A program made the position numbers and the translations under genes. The notes under the pieces were generated by a model. That model was not told where the DNA came from. It searched no databases and saw only the letters and a program-made list of their open reading frames with translations. Shown one piece after another: positions 26,549 to 35,863 of a DNA stretch of 64,000 nt. Source of the DNA: CBDAPI01 sp965248635 (GTDB lineage: Bacteria; Acidobacteriota; UBA6911; RPQK01; CBDAPI01); contig OZ252114.1 of NCBI GenBank assembly GCA_965248635.1, positions 2,914,001 to 2,978,000 of the forward strand, written 5' to 3'. Each line of letters opens with the position of its first letter. Position 1 is the stretch's first letter.

Positions 26549-27634
26549 ATGTCTGATCGGACCCCTGAACTGACTGCTCTCGAGAAACACGCCTGTCCGG
26601 CCTGCGGAGCCCGGGCGGAATGGAATCCCGCCGAGCAGCGCCTGATCTGTCCTTACTGCGGGACCGAGGCGCCCTACGAGGTCGACGTCGAGAGTGGAGC
26701 AATTCAGGAGATAGACCTGGTCAAGACACTCCGGGAACTTCCCGAGGAGATGCGGGGCTGGAGCCTGGAGAGGCGAGCTGTACGATGTCGCAGCTGCCGC
26801 GCCGTGAGTGTCTTTGATCCGGAGCGGGTCGGGCAGAATTGCGAATTCTGCGGCTCTCCCGAGATGGTTGACTATGAGGAGCTAAAGCCTCCGATTCGCC
26901 CCAGCAGCCTACTCCCCTTCAAAGTCACCGAACCACAGGTCAGGGAGTCGATTCGTGCCTGGTACCGGGGTCGCTGGTTTGCGCCCAATACACTGAAGAG
27001 CCGGGCTCTAATGGATACCGTCCACGGGCTCTACATTCCCTACTGGACGTTCGATGCGAATGTGTATTGTCCCTGGTCGGCGGATGCCGGTCACTACTAC
27101 TACGTGACGATGAACAAGCGACGTGTTCGCCGGGTGCGCTGGGAACATGTCAACGGCGTCATCGAGCACTTCTTCGACGACCATCCGGTGCCGGCAACCC
27201 GCGGGATTGAAATCGATCTGCTGCGACGGGTGGAGCCGTTCCCCACACACCACCTGGTTCCCTACGACACGGCTTACCTGTCTGGTTTTGTGGTTGAGCA
27301 CTACCAGATCGTCCTGATCGAGGCCGTCAAGCTGGCCCGCGAATCGATGCGGGCGAATCTGAAAAGGATGGCTGCCGGTGCCATCCATGCGGACACACAC
27401 CGCAATCTGACCATCCGTCCCAGCTACTCGTCCGAGACCTTCAAGCACGTGCTCGTGCCGGTGTGGTTACTCAGCTATGACTATGGCTCCCGCAAGTTCC
27501 AGGTAGTCGTCAACGGCTACACCGGCCAGATGGCAGGAAAGTACCCGAAGAGCTGGTGGAAGATTCTGGGGCTGGTGGCCACCCTGGCGCTGATCGCGGC
27601 TCTCCTGGTGGGGCTGGACGCCCTGCAGTTCTAG
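26549..27634 (+). CDS. Zinc-ribbon membrane protein paired with the SPFH protein
   Basis: 361 residues. Two N-terminal zinc ribbons (CPACGARAEW...CPYCG at about 15-40; CRSCRAVSVF...CEFCG at about 80-105), a central soluble domain (about 115-320; GLYIPYWTFDANVYCPW) and one C-terminal membrane helix (ILGLVATLALIAALLVGL). It resembles TFIIB-type zinc-ribbon proteins found next to YdjI-like SPFH genes. The two probably assemble at the inner membrane. Its stop overlaps that of the converging SPFH gene. Confidence 0.75.
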   Translation: MSDRTPELTALEKHACPACGARAEWNPAEQRLICPYCGTEAPYEVDVESGAIQEIDLVKTLRELPEEMRGWSLERRAVRCRSCRAVSVFDPERVGQNCEFCGSPEMVDYEELKPPIRPSSLLPFKVTEPQVRESIRAWYRGRWFAPNTLKSRALMDTVHGLYIPYWTFDANVYCPWSADAGHYYYVTMNKRRVRRVRWEHVNGVIEHFFDDHPVPATRGIEIDLLRRVEPFPTHHLVPYDTAYLSGFVVEHYQIVLIEAVKLARESMRANLKRMAAGAIHADTHRNLTIRPSYSSETFKHVLVPVWLLSYDYGSRKFQVVVNGYTGQMAGKYPKSWWKILGLVATLALIAALLVGLDALQF

Positions 27635-28565
27635 CCCCCCGTCTCGGGCTCGGAATCCGGCTGATCGGTGAACAACTCCCGCACGGCTCCAATGCTCCCC
27701 AGAACCCCGGATGTTTCCAGGGGCAGGAAGATCTTGGTCCCTTTCCGTCTGCGATCTGGGCCAGAGCCTCCAGGTACTTGATGGCGATCAGGTCGTTGGT
27801 CGGGTTCCCGTTGTGGATCGCGCTGAAGACCCGTTCTATTGCCTGACCTTCGCCTTCGGCGACGGTGAGCTTTTGATACTTTTCGGCGTCGGCCACCAGC
27901 TTGATCGCTTCGGCCTGGCCCTGGGCTTCGAGAATCGCTGACTGCTTGACTCCTTCGGCGCTCAGGATGGCCGACCTCTTATGTCCTTCCGCTTCCAGGA
28001 TCATGGCTCGTCGCTCCCGCTCCGCCTTCATCTGGCGATGCATCGCGTCAGTGACGTCCTGAGGTGGCTCGATTCTCTGCAGCTCCACACGGGTGACGCG
28101 GGTTCCCCACTTGTCGGTGGCATCGTCCAGGATCTGACGGAGCTTGTTGTTGACCAATTCACGAGAGGTCAGTGATTCGTCCAGAGCCAGGTCTCCGATC
28201 AGATTTCGCAGGTTGGTCTGGGCCAGCTTGGTGGCCGCCAGATAGAAGTTGGCCACATTGTATTCGACCTTGACCGGGTCGGTGACCTCGTAGTAGACGA
28301 CCGCATCCACTTCGACAACAACGTTGTCCTTGGTAATGACCTGCTGAGGCGGCACGTCGACAACCTGCTCGCGCATGTCCACTTTTAGGAGTCGATCCAG
28401 AAAAGGAATGATCAGCAGGAGCCCGCCGCCGACGGTGCGTTGATATCTTCCCAGGCGCTCGACCAGTCCTTTCTCCCAGGGCCTCACGATCCGCAGGCCG
28501 GTGGCCGCGACGATGAAAACAAAGACAACGAGAAAAACCAGAACACCAATCAAACCAAGATCCAT
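27631..28565 (-). CDS. SPFH/band-7 membrane protease-associated protein (QmcA/stomatin-like), late frameshift
   Basis: About 311 residues if corrected. One N-terminal membrane helix (GVLVFLVVFVFIVAA), the SPFH domain (LRIVRPWEKGLVERLGRYQRT; DVPPQQVITKDNVVVEVDAV) and a coiled-coil region (ERERRAMILEAEGHKRSAI). Near 27740 one base is missing. The other frame then continues with GTKIFLPLETSGVLGSIGAV, the expected QmcA-like end, and stops at 27631. The NfeD-like gene lies 4 bp upstream, the classical NfeD-SPFH pair thought to organise membrane domains and proteolysis. Confidence 0.88.
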
Positions 28566-28568
28566 TTC

Positions 28569-29012
28569 TTAACCCTCCTGGACAGGGGCAACCACGAGGC
28601 GTGTCCCGTTCACAGCCACGACCTCCACTTGCTGGCCGGCCACGATTGGCTCTTTGCTCTTGCTCTCCGCCCGCCACTGGTCCTGGACCAGTCTCACTCG
28701 ACCGGTGTTTTCATCGGGATCGATATCCTCCAGGACCCGGCACCTCTCGCCCACGAAGCGATTGGCACCGATGCCGGACACCTGTTCTCCGGAGACCTTC
28801 TCTGCAAACGGCCGGGAGATCATAAGCAGCCCTAGCGACACGACAACAAACGTCGCCAGTTGCCAGGTGGGAGCGACACCGAACAGCGAGACGACGGCGG
28901 TCACGCCTGCCGCCACGCCAAACCAGAACAAGAAGAATCCTGCCGTGAAAATCTCGCCGGCCAGGAAGATTCCAGCCAGGATGATCCACAGCCCCAGGTA
29001 ACCCCATTCCAT
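28569..29012 (-). CDS. NfeD-like membrane protein
   Basis: 147 residues from the ATG at 29012 (GGAG ten bases upstream); the longer frame to 29057 lacks support. Three to four membrane helices (about 3-20, 28-50, 52-72) are followed by a C-terminal OB-fold (RFVGERCRVLEDIDPDENTG; GQQVEVVAVNGTRLVV), the standard NfeD short form. It forms an operon with the stomatin-like gene that starts 4 bp after its stop. Confidence 0.88.
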   Translation of the reverse strand: MEWGYLGLWIILAGIFLAGEIFTAGFFLFWFGVAAGVTAVVSLFGVAPTWQLATFVVVSLGLLMISRPFAEKVSGEQVSGIGANRFVGERCRVLEDIDPDENTGRVRLVQDQWRAESKSKEPIVAGQQVEVVAVNGTRLVVAPVQEG

Positions 29013-29160
29013 TTCTGTTTCTCCGTCTTCTAAACCCGGGTCATGCAACCCCTGCAAGCCCCGGATTCAGCATTCCCTTTGTAGACACTACGACCAGACC
29101 TGATCATCTCTTCAAAGCTAATCTCACCGTGTGACACCGGTCACACCTAGCGTCCCGCAT

Positions 29161-29195
29161 TCCACGTTCCACGGTCCACGGTCCACGGTCCACGA
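29161..29195. repeat. Heptamer tandem repeat (TCCACGG x5)
   Basis: Five 7-bp units, TCCACGT, three times TCCACGG, then TCCACGA, lie just beyond the mutL stop. Rotated, the unit matches the GTTCCAC units upstream of mutL (31077) and resembles the ATTCCAG units at 53165. Confidence 0.8.
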
Positions 29196-29216
29196 TTTGA
29201 AATGGAGTGCACTTCG

Positions 29217-31061
29217 CTAGATCCGCTTGAAACCGCGCAGCACGTCTTCGATGTTCATGCGGAGGGTGATGGGACGACCGTGGGGGCAGGTGTAGGGGTT
29301 CTCGCAGCGAAACAGCTCATCCACCAGCCAGCGCATCTTCTCGGGCGACAGGGGAGTGTTGATCTTGATGGCGGAACGGCAGGAAACACTGATGGCAATC
29401 TTCTCGCGCAGCCGCTGGACCTCCGCGCCGCTGCCGATAGCGGAGGGATCGACATCGACGCTGGCGATGATCTCCTCCATCAGTTTGGGAAGCTCACGGC
29501 AGTCCCTGGCGATACTCGGGACGCCTTTCAGGACGATCGTTTTTTCTCCAAACCATTCCACTTCGAACCCATTCGAGTTGAGGTGCTCCAGGAGGGGTTC
29601 GAGCAAGGTCTTCTGCTCGGCTGTCAGTTCAACTGTCTGGGGCATGAGCAGTCTCTGGGTCGGCACCTTCTGACCGACCGACATCGTCCTCAGAGCCTGA
29701 TCGAAGAGGATTCGCTCGTGAGCTACGTGCTGGTCGATGAGCATGACGCCCTCCCGATCCGAGACCACCACGAAACTCTCCACGAACTGACCCAGGACCA
29801 CTGGAAGAGGACTCAAGTCGGCTGTTTCAGGAATGTTGAATCGGTGTGGATCTTCTCCTGAAACCGGTGTAGATGTGGCCGCTCCAGCCGGGCCGGTGTC
29901 CCCGGGATAGCCTCGAAACTCCCTGAAGCCGAGCGAGCTGTCGGGATGGCGATGAAAGAACTTCTCGATGCTGCGGGCCACGTTCTGCTGGTGGCCGGGG
30001 AGGGTCTGAGTACGGAGGTGGCTCAAGGGGATGTCGCGCGCCAGATCTCCCAGGGTTTCCCGAGGGCGCAGCAGAGACTCTTCCAGAGCGTGATGAATGC
30101 AGCGGTGGACTCGACGCGAGTCCCGAAAGCGGATTTCCGTCTTGCTGGGATGAACATTGACATCGATTTCGACAGGGTCGATGTTCAGGAAGAGGAGAAC
30201 TACAGGATGCGATGACGAAGGGATAAGGTCCTGATAGGCGAGCCGAATGGCGTGGCCCATCACCCGGTCGCGGATCACTCTGCGGTTGACGAAAAGGTAT
30301 TGCGCCCTGGACGTGCTTCTCTGTTCGTGGGGAAGGGAAGTGTATCCCGTGATCCGCACGCCCTCCCGTTCGTAATCGATCGCCGCCAGGTTCTCGAGAA
30401 ATGACTCGCCCAGTATCTGGTAGACGCGGTCTTCCAGAGACTTCACGCCCGGGGCTTCAATCAGTGGGCGTTGCTGATGGTGCAATTGAAATTCGACATC
30501 CGGATAAGCCAGAGCATAGTGGGTCACCTGCTTGCTGATGTGCTGGATTTCAGTGGCGATCGACTTCATGAACTTCTGTCGCGCCGGGACGTTGTAGAAG
30601 AGCTCGCGGACCTCGACCAGAGTCCCCTCCGGCCAGGCAATCTCGCGGCTTCCAACGATTTTTCCTGCTTCGAAGGACAGCTCGAATCCAGGTTTGGGGT
30701 CGGCACCGTCGCTGCGCTCGATGGTCCGCAGCGTGAGCCGCGAGACAGCCGCCATGGAGGGAAGAGCCTCGCCCCGAAAACCCAGGGTTGAAATGCGGGT
30801 CAGATCCTCAAAAGTGCTGATCTTGCTGGTGGCGTGATGCAGAAAGGCGGTCTTCGCGTCCTCGATCGACATCCCAAACCCATCGTCGAGAACCGAAATC
30901 AGGCGTTTTCCTCCGTTCTCGATCCTGACGATGACTCGGGTTGCTTGGGCGTCGAGAGAGTTTTCGACGAGCTCCTTGACGACCGAAGCCGGGCGATCGA
31001 CGATTTCCCCGGCTGCAATCTTGTGGGCCAGAACATCGGAAAGAACGCGCACCCGCCCCAT
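29217..31061 (-). CDS. mutL: DNA mismatch repair protein MutL
   Basis: 614 residues from the ATG at 31061 (MGRVRVLSDVLAHKIAAGE, the usual MutL start); the frame upstream is heptamer repeat. The GHKL ATPase motifs are complete: the catalytic Glu region VKELVENSLDA, DDGFGM, and TLGFRGEAL. The C-terminal domain has endonuclease-type motifs, LIDQHVAHERILFD, SCRSAIK and CPHGRP, though the first deviates from DQHA(x2)E(x4)E at two places. It coordinates MutS recognition with strand incision. No mutS is nearby. Confidence 0.95.
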   Translation of the reverse strand: MGRVRVLSDVLAHKIAAGEIVDRPASVVKELVENSLDAQATRVIVRIENGGKRLISVLDDGFGMSIEDAKTAFLHHATSKISTFEDLTRISTLGFRGEALPSMAAVSRLTLRTIERSDGADPKPGFELSFEAGKIVGSREIAWPEGTLVEVRELFYNVPARQKFMKSIATEIQHISKQVTHYALAYPDVEFQLHHQQRPLIEAPGVKSLEDRVYQILGESFLENLAAIDYEREGVRITGYTSLPHEQRSTSRAQYLFVNRRVIRDRVMGHAIRLAYQDLIPSSSHPVVLLFLNIDPVEIDVNVHPSKTEIRFRDSRRVHRCIHHALEESLLRPRETLGDLARDIPLSHLRTQTLPGHQQNVARSIEKFFHRHPDSSLGFREFRGYPGDTGPAGAATSTPVSGEDPHRFNIPETADLSPLPVVLGQFVESFVVVSDREGVMLIDQHVAHERILFDQALRTMSVGQKVPTQRLLMPQTVELTAEQKTLLEPLLEHLNSNGFEVEWFGEKTIVLKGVPSIARDCRELPKLMEEIIASVDVDPSAIGSGAEVQRLREKIAISVSCRSAIKINTPLSPEKMRWLVDELFRCENPYTCPHGRPITLRMNIEDVLRGFKRI

Positions 31062-31076
31062 GGGGGCAGTATAGAG

Positions 31077-31139
31077 GTTCCAGGTTCCAGGTTCCACGTT
31101 CCACGTCCTGCGTTGCGAGTCCGGGTTCCGAGTTCCTGG
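31077..31139. repeat. Heptamer tandem repeat (GTTCCAG/GTTCCAC, degenerate tail)
   Basis: GTTCCAG twice, GTTCCAC twice, then degenerate units (GTCCTGC, GTTGCGA, GTCCGGG and others) fill the space between the mutL start and the tRNA-Glu promoter. It belongs to the same heptamer family as 29161 and 53165. Confidence 0.7.
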
Positions 31140-31144
31140 TTGCC

Positions 31145-31174
31145 TTGACAAAACCGGCGAGAATTCGATTGAAT
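31145..31174 (+). promoter_or_regulatory. Promoter of tRNA-Glu(CTC)
   Basis: TTGACA at 31145-31150, 18 bp, TTGAAT at 31169-31174. The mature tRNA begins 21 bp after the -10 box. Confidence 0.5.
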
Positions 31175-31195
31175 GAACGGCCTGGCTATTCAGGT

Positions 31196-31271
31196 GGCCC
31201 CATCGTCTAGGGGACTAGGACGCCGGCCTCTCACGCCGGAAACAGGGGTTCGAATCCCCTTGGGGCTACCA
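31196..31271 (+). tRNA. tRNA-Glu (anticodon CTC)
   Basis: A full cloverleaf with anticodon loop CCTCTCACG, T-loop GTTCGAATC and encoded CCA at 31269-31271. The acceptor GGCCCCA/TGGGGCT has a G-T first pair, which is odd for tRNA-Glu. The last six bases are the start of the direct repeat at 31266-31299. Confidence 0.95.
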
Positions 31272-31299
31272 GACTGATTTTACTGCACTTAGCTGATTC
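31266..31299 (+). repeat. Direct repeat at the tRNA-Glu 3' end (att-like, left)
   Basis: 34 bp beginning CTACCAGACTGATTT, including the tRNA CCA end. It recurs at 35625-35658 with 30 of 34 positions identical. This is the pattern left by site-specific integration at a tRNA 3' end. 31300-31556 holds no gene; it contains the palindrome CTACACGTGTAG at 31413-31424. Confidence 0.55.
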
Positions 31300-31556
31300 T
31301 AAACGTTTTATCAGCTCCCCATCCTCCAGTCTGTCCCCTTCCCACTTCCGGACTCATTTCTCAAATATCCCACATTTGGACTAGAAATGGTCCCAAATTG
31401 GTCCCAAAAAATCTACACGTGTAGAAGATCGGGGGAGGTCACTCGGCCGGCAGCGACTCGGATCGTGGGCCGAAACGTTTCACCAGTCGGCGAAGCCAGA
31501 AACTGAGAGGTCAACCTGCTATTCCCGTTAACTATTCTGCTATCTGGAAGGAGCGT

Positions 31557-31605
31557 TTGGGTTGTTGTAGAGCAATGTGCTAAAATTTACGCATCTTTTG
31601 CGTAA
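31557..31605 (+). promoter_or_regulatory. Promoter-like boxes with an adjacent perfect hairpin
   Basis: TTGGGT (31557-31562), 18 bp, then the extended -10 TGTGCTAAAAT with TAAAAT at 31581-31586. The perfect inverted repeat TTACGCA-TCTTT-TGCGTAA (31587-31605) follows directly and would cover the transcription start. It lies about 200 bp before the BNR gene and could be its operator. Confidence 0.4.
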
Positions 31606-31808
31606 GATGACGCACCTGAGCCCGGGAATTCAAGCCTCACCGCGAAAGTCTTGAGAACCAGTTCACATGACCCGGCAGGAGCATCGGCAAGCTGAGTCCC
31701 TTCAGGGCGAGCCTGGTGCAGCACTGACCAGCTCAGGCATGCAGGTTGCCTGTAATCAGGCAGGGCTGAGAAAAAGAGATACAGATCCAAGTCAAGGAGG
31801 CCTTTCCA

Positions 31809-34407
31809 ATGAGTGGCGAACTTCAATCACCCCGCCGATCGAATCCTGGGCCCGCCGTCGCACTCGCGATGGTTTCCATGACTTTGTCCCTTGCCATTGC
31901 TGCTGCTGAGCCCTGGCACCAGCTGGGACCGGCAGGGCCAGGGAGCTTCCGGTCCGTAGTCGTTGACCCTCAGGATCCTCTGACCATGTATGCCGCCAGC
32001 CCCAAAGCCGGTATCTTCAAGTCCACAAACGGGGGTGAGAGTTGGGAGCTGCTGGAGCAGGCCCCGAGAGGCGATAGTAGCCTCAGATTCCACCCCGCCG
32101 ATCCATCGGTTCTGTATTTCGGCTTCTCCAGGTCTGAAGATGGCGGCGCCACCTGGGTGTCCCTCTCCAAAGAGGTCGATCCTCCCATCCAAAACGTCGG
32201 CTTGAGGATTTTGACGCTCGATCCTGTGTCGCCGCAGATTCTCTTCGCGGCAGGTTACTTTGGGATTTTCCGTAGCCTGGATGGCGGGCAGACCTGGCAT
32301 GGAATCAACTCCGGACTGCCGTTGTCCGCCTCCGGCAGTCTTCCAAGGGTGCAAGCCCTGGCGGTAGACGCTCTCAACCCGATGGTGGTCTATGCCGGGT
32401 TGGTGAAACCCACTCCAGCGAATTGGTTTGCGCTCTTTCGCAGTGTGGACAGGGGCGAGAACTGGGAAGAACTCTACTCGGCCTTCACTAACTTCATCTC
32501 CCAGATCGTCGTGGACCCGAGCGACTCGGCTACGGTCTATGCGACCTCACGAAGTCACGTCCACCGCACCCTGGACGGAGGGAACACCTGGACCGTCCTC
32601 ACGCCGCCCGGCACACTGTCTCTCCCAGAAATCGTCCTGGATCCGAACAACCTCTCAACGATACTGGCTCCGGATGGAAACCGTGGGCCAAGGTTGTGGA
32701 AAAGTAACGATCAGGGGACGAACTGGGCGTCGTTTGAGACGCCCGAGTACCTCCAGTCGCTCGCCTTCGATGCTGCTTCGAATGTGGTGTATGCAGCGAC
32801 ACGCCGCAACGCGAGGGGCCTCTACCAGAGCTGGGACCTGGGTGAGTCGTGGATTCCATTTGGCTCGGAGGTTCAGGACAAAACGATCAATCAGATTAGG
32901 CTGGGGCCGGAGGGCACCTCTTCGCTATATGCACTCGGGGAAGGGTTTTTCCGAAGCCTCGATGGTGGAGGTAGTTGGGTTTTGCTGGAGAGCCCCTTGT
33001 CGAGGTCCGGTGTTCCAGGAAGAGTCACAGCGCTGACCGTGGATCCAGTGACGCCGGCTCTGTATGCCGGAGTGGTGTTCCCCGCTGGCGGTGGTTTATG
33101 TATTCCAGGGATGTTTGTCAGTCTCGACGAGGGAGATAGCTGGGACCAGCTGGCATCAGATTTCGACCTTTTTCATTTACCGAGTACCATCCTCGTTGAT
33201 CCCTGGGACCCATCGACGCTCTATGTGGGAACCGAGGCTCTCTTGGTCCTTGAGGCGCACCTTTACCGAAGCATCGACGCAGGCGAGAGCTGGAATTTAT
33301 CGCTGGAGCTCGACGACGCTTTCATGGTCCCGGTGATAGATCCTCTGAACCCGTCCACTCTGTACGTTGGTAACGGCATCCGTGGGTCCGGGCTTTTCGA
33401 CAACGGTTTCATGAAGACGGTGGATAGCGGAGAAACCTGGGTGGAACACAGTGACGGATTGCCCCCGAGTAACGATGGAAGCACCGCCACCTCGGCGCTC
33501 GCCATCGATGCAGTGAGCCCAGACAATCTGGTGGCTGCAACCGATCAAGGTATCTACAAGACCACTGACGGGGCCCAACTCTGGTGGCAAGTCGACCGCG
33601 ACTGGCCGGATGACCTCGTGGCGACTGATCTGGCTGATCGATCCCCTGGTGTCTTCCACGATCTACGCTGCAACCCGGGGACTGGGCTTCGTTAGACGGG
33701 ACCTGGGCGTCCTTAGAAGTGTAGACGGTGGAGTCACATGGACCCAGTTCAATGAAGGCCTGACCACCAAGCGGGTGTTGGACCTGGATCTGGATGCCCA
33801 GCGCCGGATTCTCTCTGCTGGCACGGATGGCGGTGGAGTCTTCGCTCGATTTCTGGAGGACGACGGCCAGGAAGCCTTCGCCATTTTTGCCGATCCGAAT
33901 CCCATTCGGTTATGTGGAGAGACCGCGAGAGCGACTCGGATCATGTGGCATGCCCCCGGGATTCCGAAAACACAGGTCCGGGTCGTTACGCCGGATGGCC
34001 CACTCTTTGCCCGCAGCCGCCAGCAAGGAGCAAAGGCTACGGGAAACTGGGTCCGAGAAGGAATGGAGTTTTTCCTGCTCAGATCGGCCACCGGAGAGGT
34101 CCTTGCCCAGACAACCGTAAGACTGACCAACTCTGGCTGTGAAGTGTTCTCGGCTACACCCAACCCCATCTCTGTGTGTGAAGGTTCTGTGGGTGTGACG
34201 ACCCTGAGCTGGTTCAGTGTGAATAGAGTGGAGATCCGGGTCGCCTCTCCCACTGGCAAACTGATGGCTCGAGGAGGTCCGGTGGGATCGGCTGAGACCG
34301 GAAACTGGGTTCGAGACGGGATGCAGTTCTTCCTGCTGGATCGAGTAACCGATGAGATCCTGGGCCAGGTTCAGATAGAGCACACCCGGGACGGCTGCTC
34401 GAACTGA
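31809..34407 (+). CDS. Exported BNR/Asp-box beta-propeller protein with two C-terminal repeats (frameshift near 33640)
   Basis: AAGGAGG eight bases before the ATG fixes the start. A signal peptide (VSMTLSLAIAAA) is followed by about 13 Asp-box repeats (RSEDGGATW, RSLDGGQTW, RTLDGGNTW, RSIDAGESW, RSVDGGVTW and others), the sortilin/VPS10 or sialidase-type propeller fold. The frame shifts near 33640 (DLVATDLA, then IDPLVSSTIYAATRG in the other frame). The remainder ends with two copies of an 80-residue module (TGNWVREGMEFFLL and TGNWVRDGMQFFLL). About 865 residues if corrected. No catalytic sialidase residues are evident, so a binding role is more likely. Confidence 0.75.
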
Positions 34408-34678
34408 CGGCTCAATTCCACACAATCGCTGTCGCCCCGAAAAATCCCGTCCACCTTGTACAGCAATGACTTACGAATGGGTGGCAGCGTAGGACTCAGG
34501 TCCACAACCGACTCCCTCAACATCTGTCCGACACAGGCAAGGTCTGTCTGGGCGGCTGGATGGAGTTTTTCGGGTGGACAGGTGCCAGGCAACTGGCATC
34601 CCTACCGGGACTCAGCTCCGCGACCGCCGGGCGTGAAGCGCCGTCAGACAGCCGAAAACGACCAGACCGTGTGCTAAA
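34408..34678. other. Spacer with no supported gene
   Basis: A minus-strand frame (34371-34592) is open but overlaps the end of the BNR gene and matches nothing I know. Otherwise I see nothing in this stretch. Confidence 0.4.
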
Positions 34679-34903
34679 GTGAGGTCAGTGGACCTCAAGG
34701 ACCGACCCAACCACAAGATCTATCTGCGAGCTCTTCGCCACATGACTCCTGAGCAGAGATTGTCCAAGGCCCTGGAGCTATCCGACGCAGCTCGCAGCCT
34801 GTTCCGGGCAGGTCTCCGTCAGAGATTCCCGGAGCTTTCTGATGATGAGTTCCAACGGCTCTATCTGGAGCGTCTCGAGCTTTGTCACAACAGGAATTAC
34901 TAG
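34679..34903 (+). CDS. Small protein paired with a nucleotidyltransferase (possible antitoxin)
   Basis: 74 residues from a GTG; an in-frame GTG at 34688 is equally possible. The sequence reads MTPEQRLSKALELSDAARSL then FRAGLRQRFPELSDDEFQRL, ending ERLELCHNRNY. It is helical and soluble. Proteins with the same end are commonly found directly before nucleotidyltransferase-fold genes, and here the next gene overlaps it by 22 bp. The two-gene, overlapping, small-first layout suggests a toxin-antitoxin-like unit, which is inference. Confidence 0.65.
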   Translation: MRSVDLKDRPNHKIYLRALRHMTPEQRLSKALELSDAARSLFRAGLRQRFPELSDDEFQRLYLERLELCHNRNY

Positions 34904-35451
34904 CACTCGTTGTCGGCCAACTGAACCAGCTGAACATCGACTACATGTTGACCGGGTCGTTTGCCTCCAGCCTGCAGGGCGAGCCGAGGGCGACCCACGA
35001 CATCGACCTGGTATTGGAGCTGAAACCCGAGTCCTGCCAGGCGCTCATTGAGGGCTTGCAGAGACCGGAGTTCTACTTGAGCGAGAAAGCCGCAGTAAGA
35101 GCTGTGTCCAAGAGAACTGGCCTGTTCAATTTGATCAACTCGGAGACTGGGGACAAAGTTGATTTCTGGATTCTTACTGGCGACGAATTCGACCAGGTTC
35201 GTTTTCGGCGACGCCAGACTGAGAGGGTCTTCGGTTTGAGCCTCAAGGTTTCCAGTCCTGAAGACACGATCTTGATGAAGCTGAAATGGGCCAGGGAGTC
35301 GGGTGGTAGCCAGAAGCACTCCGTGGACGCTTTGAGGATCTACGAAGTGAATCTTGATTCTCTGAATATGGATTATCTCGCCGAGTGGGTCTCGAGGCTG
35401 GGGATTCAAGAGGAGTGGGTGGAGCTTTTGGATCAGGCAGAACCCATCTGA
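34882..35451 (+). CDS. Nucleotidyltransferase-fold protein (AbiEii/MNT-like)
   Basis: 189 residues from a TTG that overlaps the previous gene. The nucleotidyltransferase signature is GSFASSLQGEPRATHDIDLV: the Gly-Ser helix and the Asp-x-Asp metal pair. A third acidic residue may be the Asp in DKVDFWI. The C-terminal part (SSPEDTILMKLKWARESGG) is typical of these stand-alone NTases. Some relatives act as toxins that modify tRNA or other NTP acceptors; others are of unknown role. Confidence 0.75.
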   Translation: MSQQELLALVVGQLNQLNIDYMLTGSFASSLQGEPRATHDIDLVLELKPESCQALIEGLQRPEFYLSEKAAVRAVSKRTGLFNLINSETGDKVDFWILTGDEFDQVRFRRRQTERVFGLSLKVSSPEDTILMKLKWARESGGSQKHSVDALRIYEVNLDSLNMDYLAEWVSRLGIQEEWVELLDQAEPI

Positions 35452-35463
35452 AAGCTGTCGAGC

Positions 35464-35624
35464 TCACGCGGGATAGCACCCCACGAAACCCAGCTCCTCC
35501 CTGCGCAGGAAGTCCCGGTCGAACAGCTCATTTGATGCGTATCGCCGGAAGCTGGCATCCTCCCACAACTCCTGGACCTTCCGATGGTCGAACTCAGTGG
35601 GGTTCTGAATGGCGTTACTTAGGT
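35464..35624 (-). pseudogene. C-terminal relic of a conserved hypothetical protein
   Basis: The minus-strand frame reads QNPTEFDHRKVQELWEDASF then RRYASNELFDRDFLRREELG and ends GFVGCYPA. The composition is protein-like and codon use is normal, but upstream it runs into the att-like repeat at 35625. The gene appears cut at that border. The family is not identified. Confidence 0.35.
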
Positions 35625-35658
35625 CTACCAGACTGATTTCCCTCCACTTAGATGATTC
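35625..35658 (+). repeat. Direct repeat of the tRNA-Glu 3' end (att-like, right)
   Basis: CTACCAGACTGATTT, then a near-identical 19 bp, matches 31266-31299 at 30 of 34 positions. It lacks the rest of a tRNA. Together the two repeats bound 4.36 kb. The following 200 bp up to the next gene show nothing further. Confidence 0.55.
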
Positions 35659-35863
35659 ATGGTCCTGTTTGACGTTTGCCCTAGCGCGTGGAAGACTTAC
35701 GGTCGCGCGTGTACTTAACTTCGGAAAGCTGAACCGGATGACGGGGCCTGCAGATCGGCGGATAGTCGTCTCTCTGCTTGGCCCACCGTTCCTAAAGGGT
35801 GAACTGGCGTTCCTGCCGGCTTGTTGCCAGGCGGAAACGTGAAACCAAGGACTCCATGAACCC

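Noticed and set aside
34371..34592. Minus-strand frame between the BNR and small-ORF genes
   Set aside because: It overlaps the BNR 3' end and shows no family feature; I could not decide it is coding.
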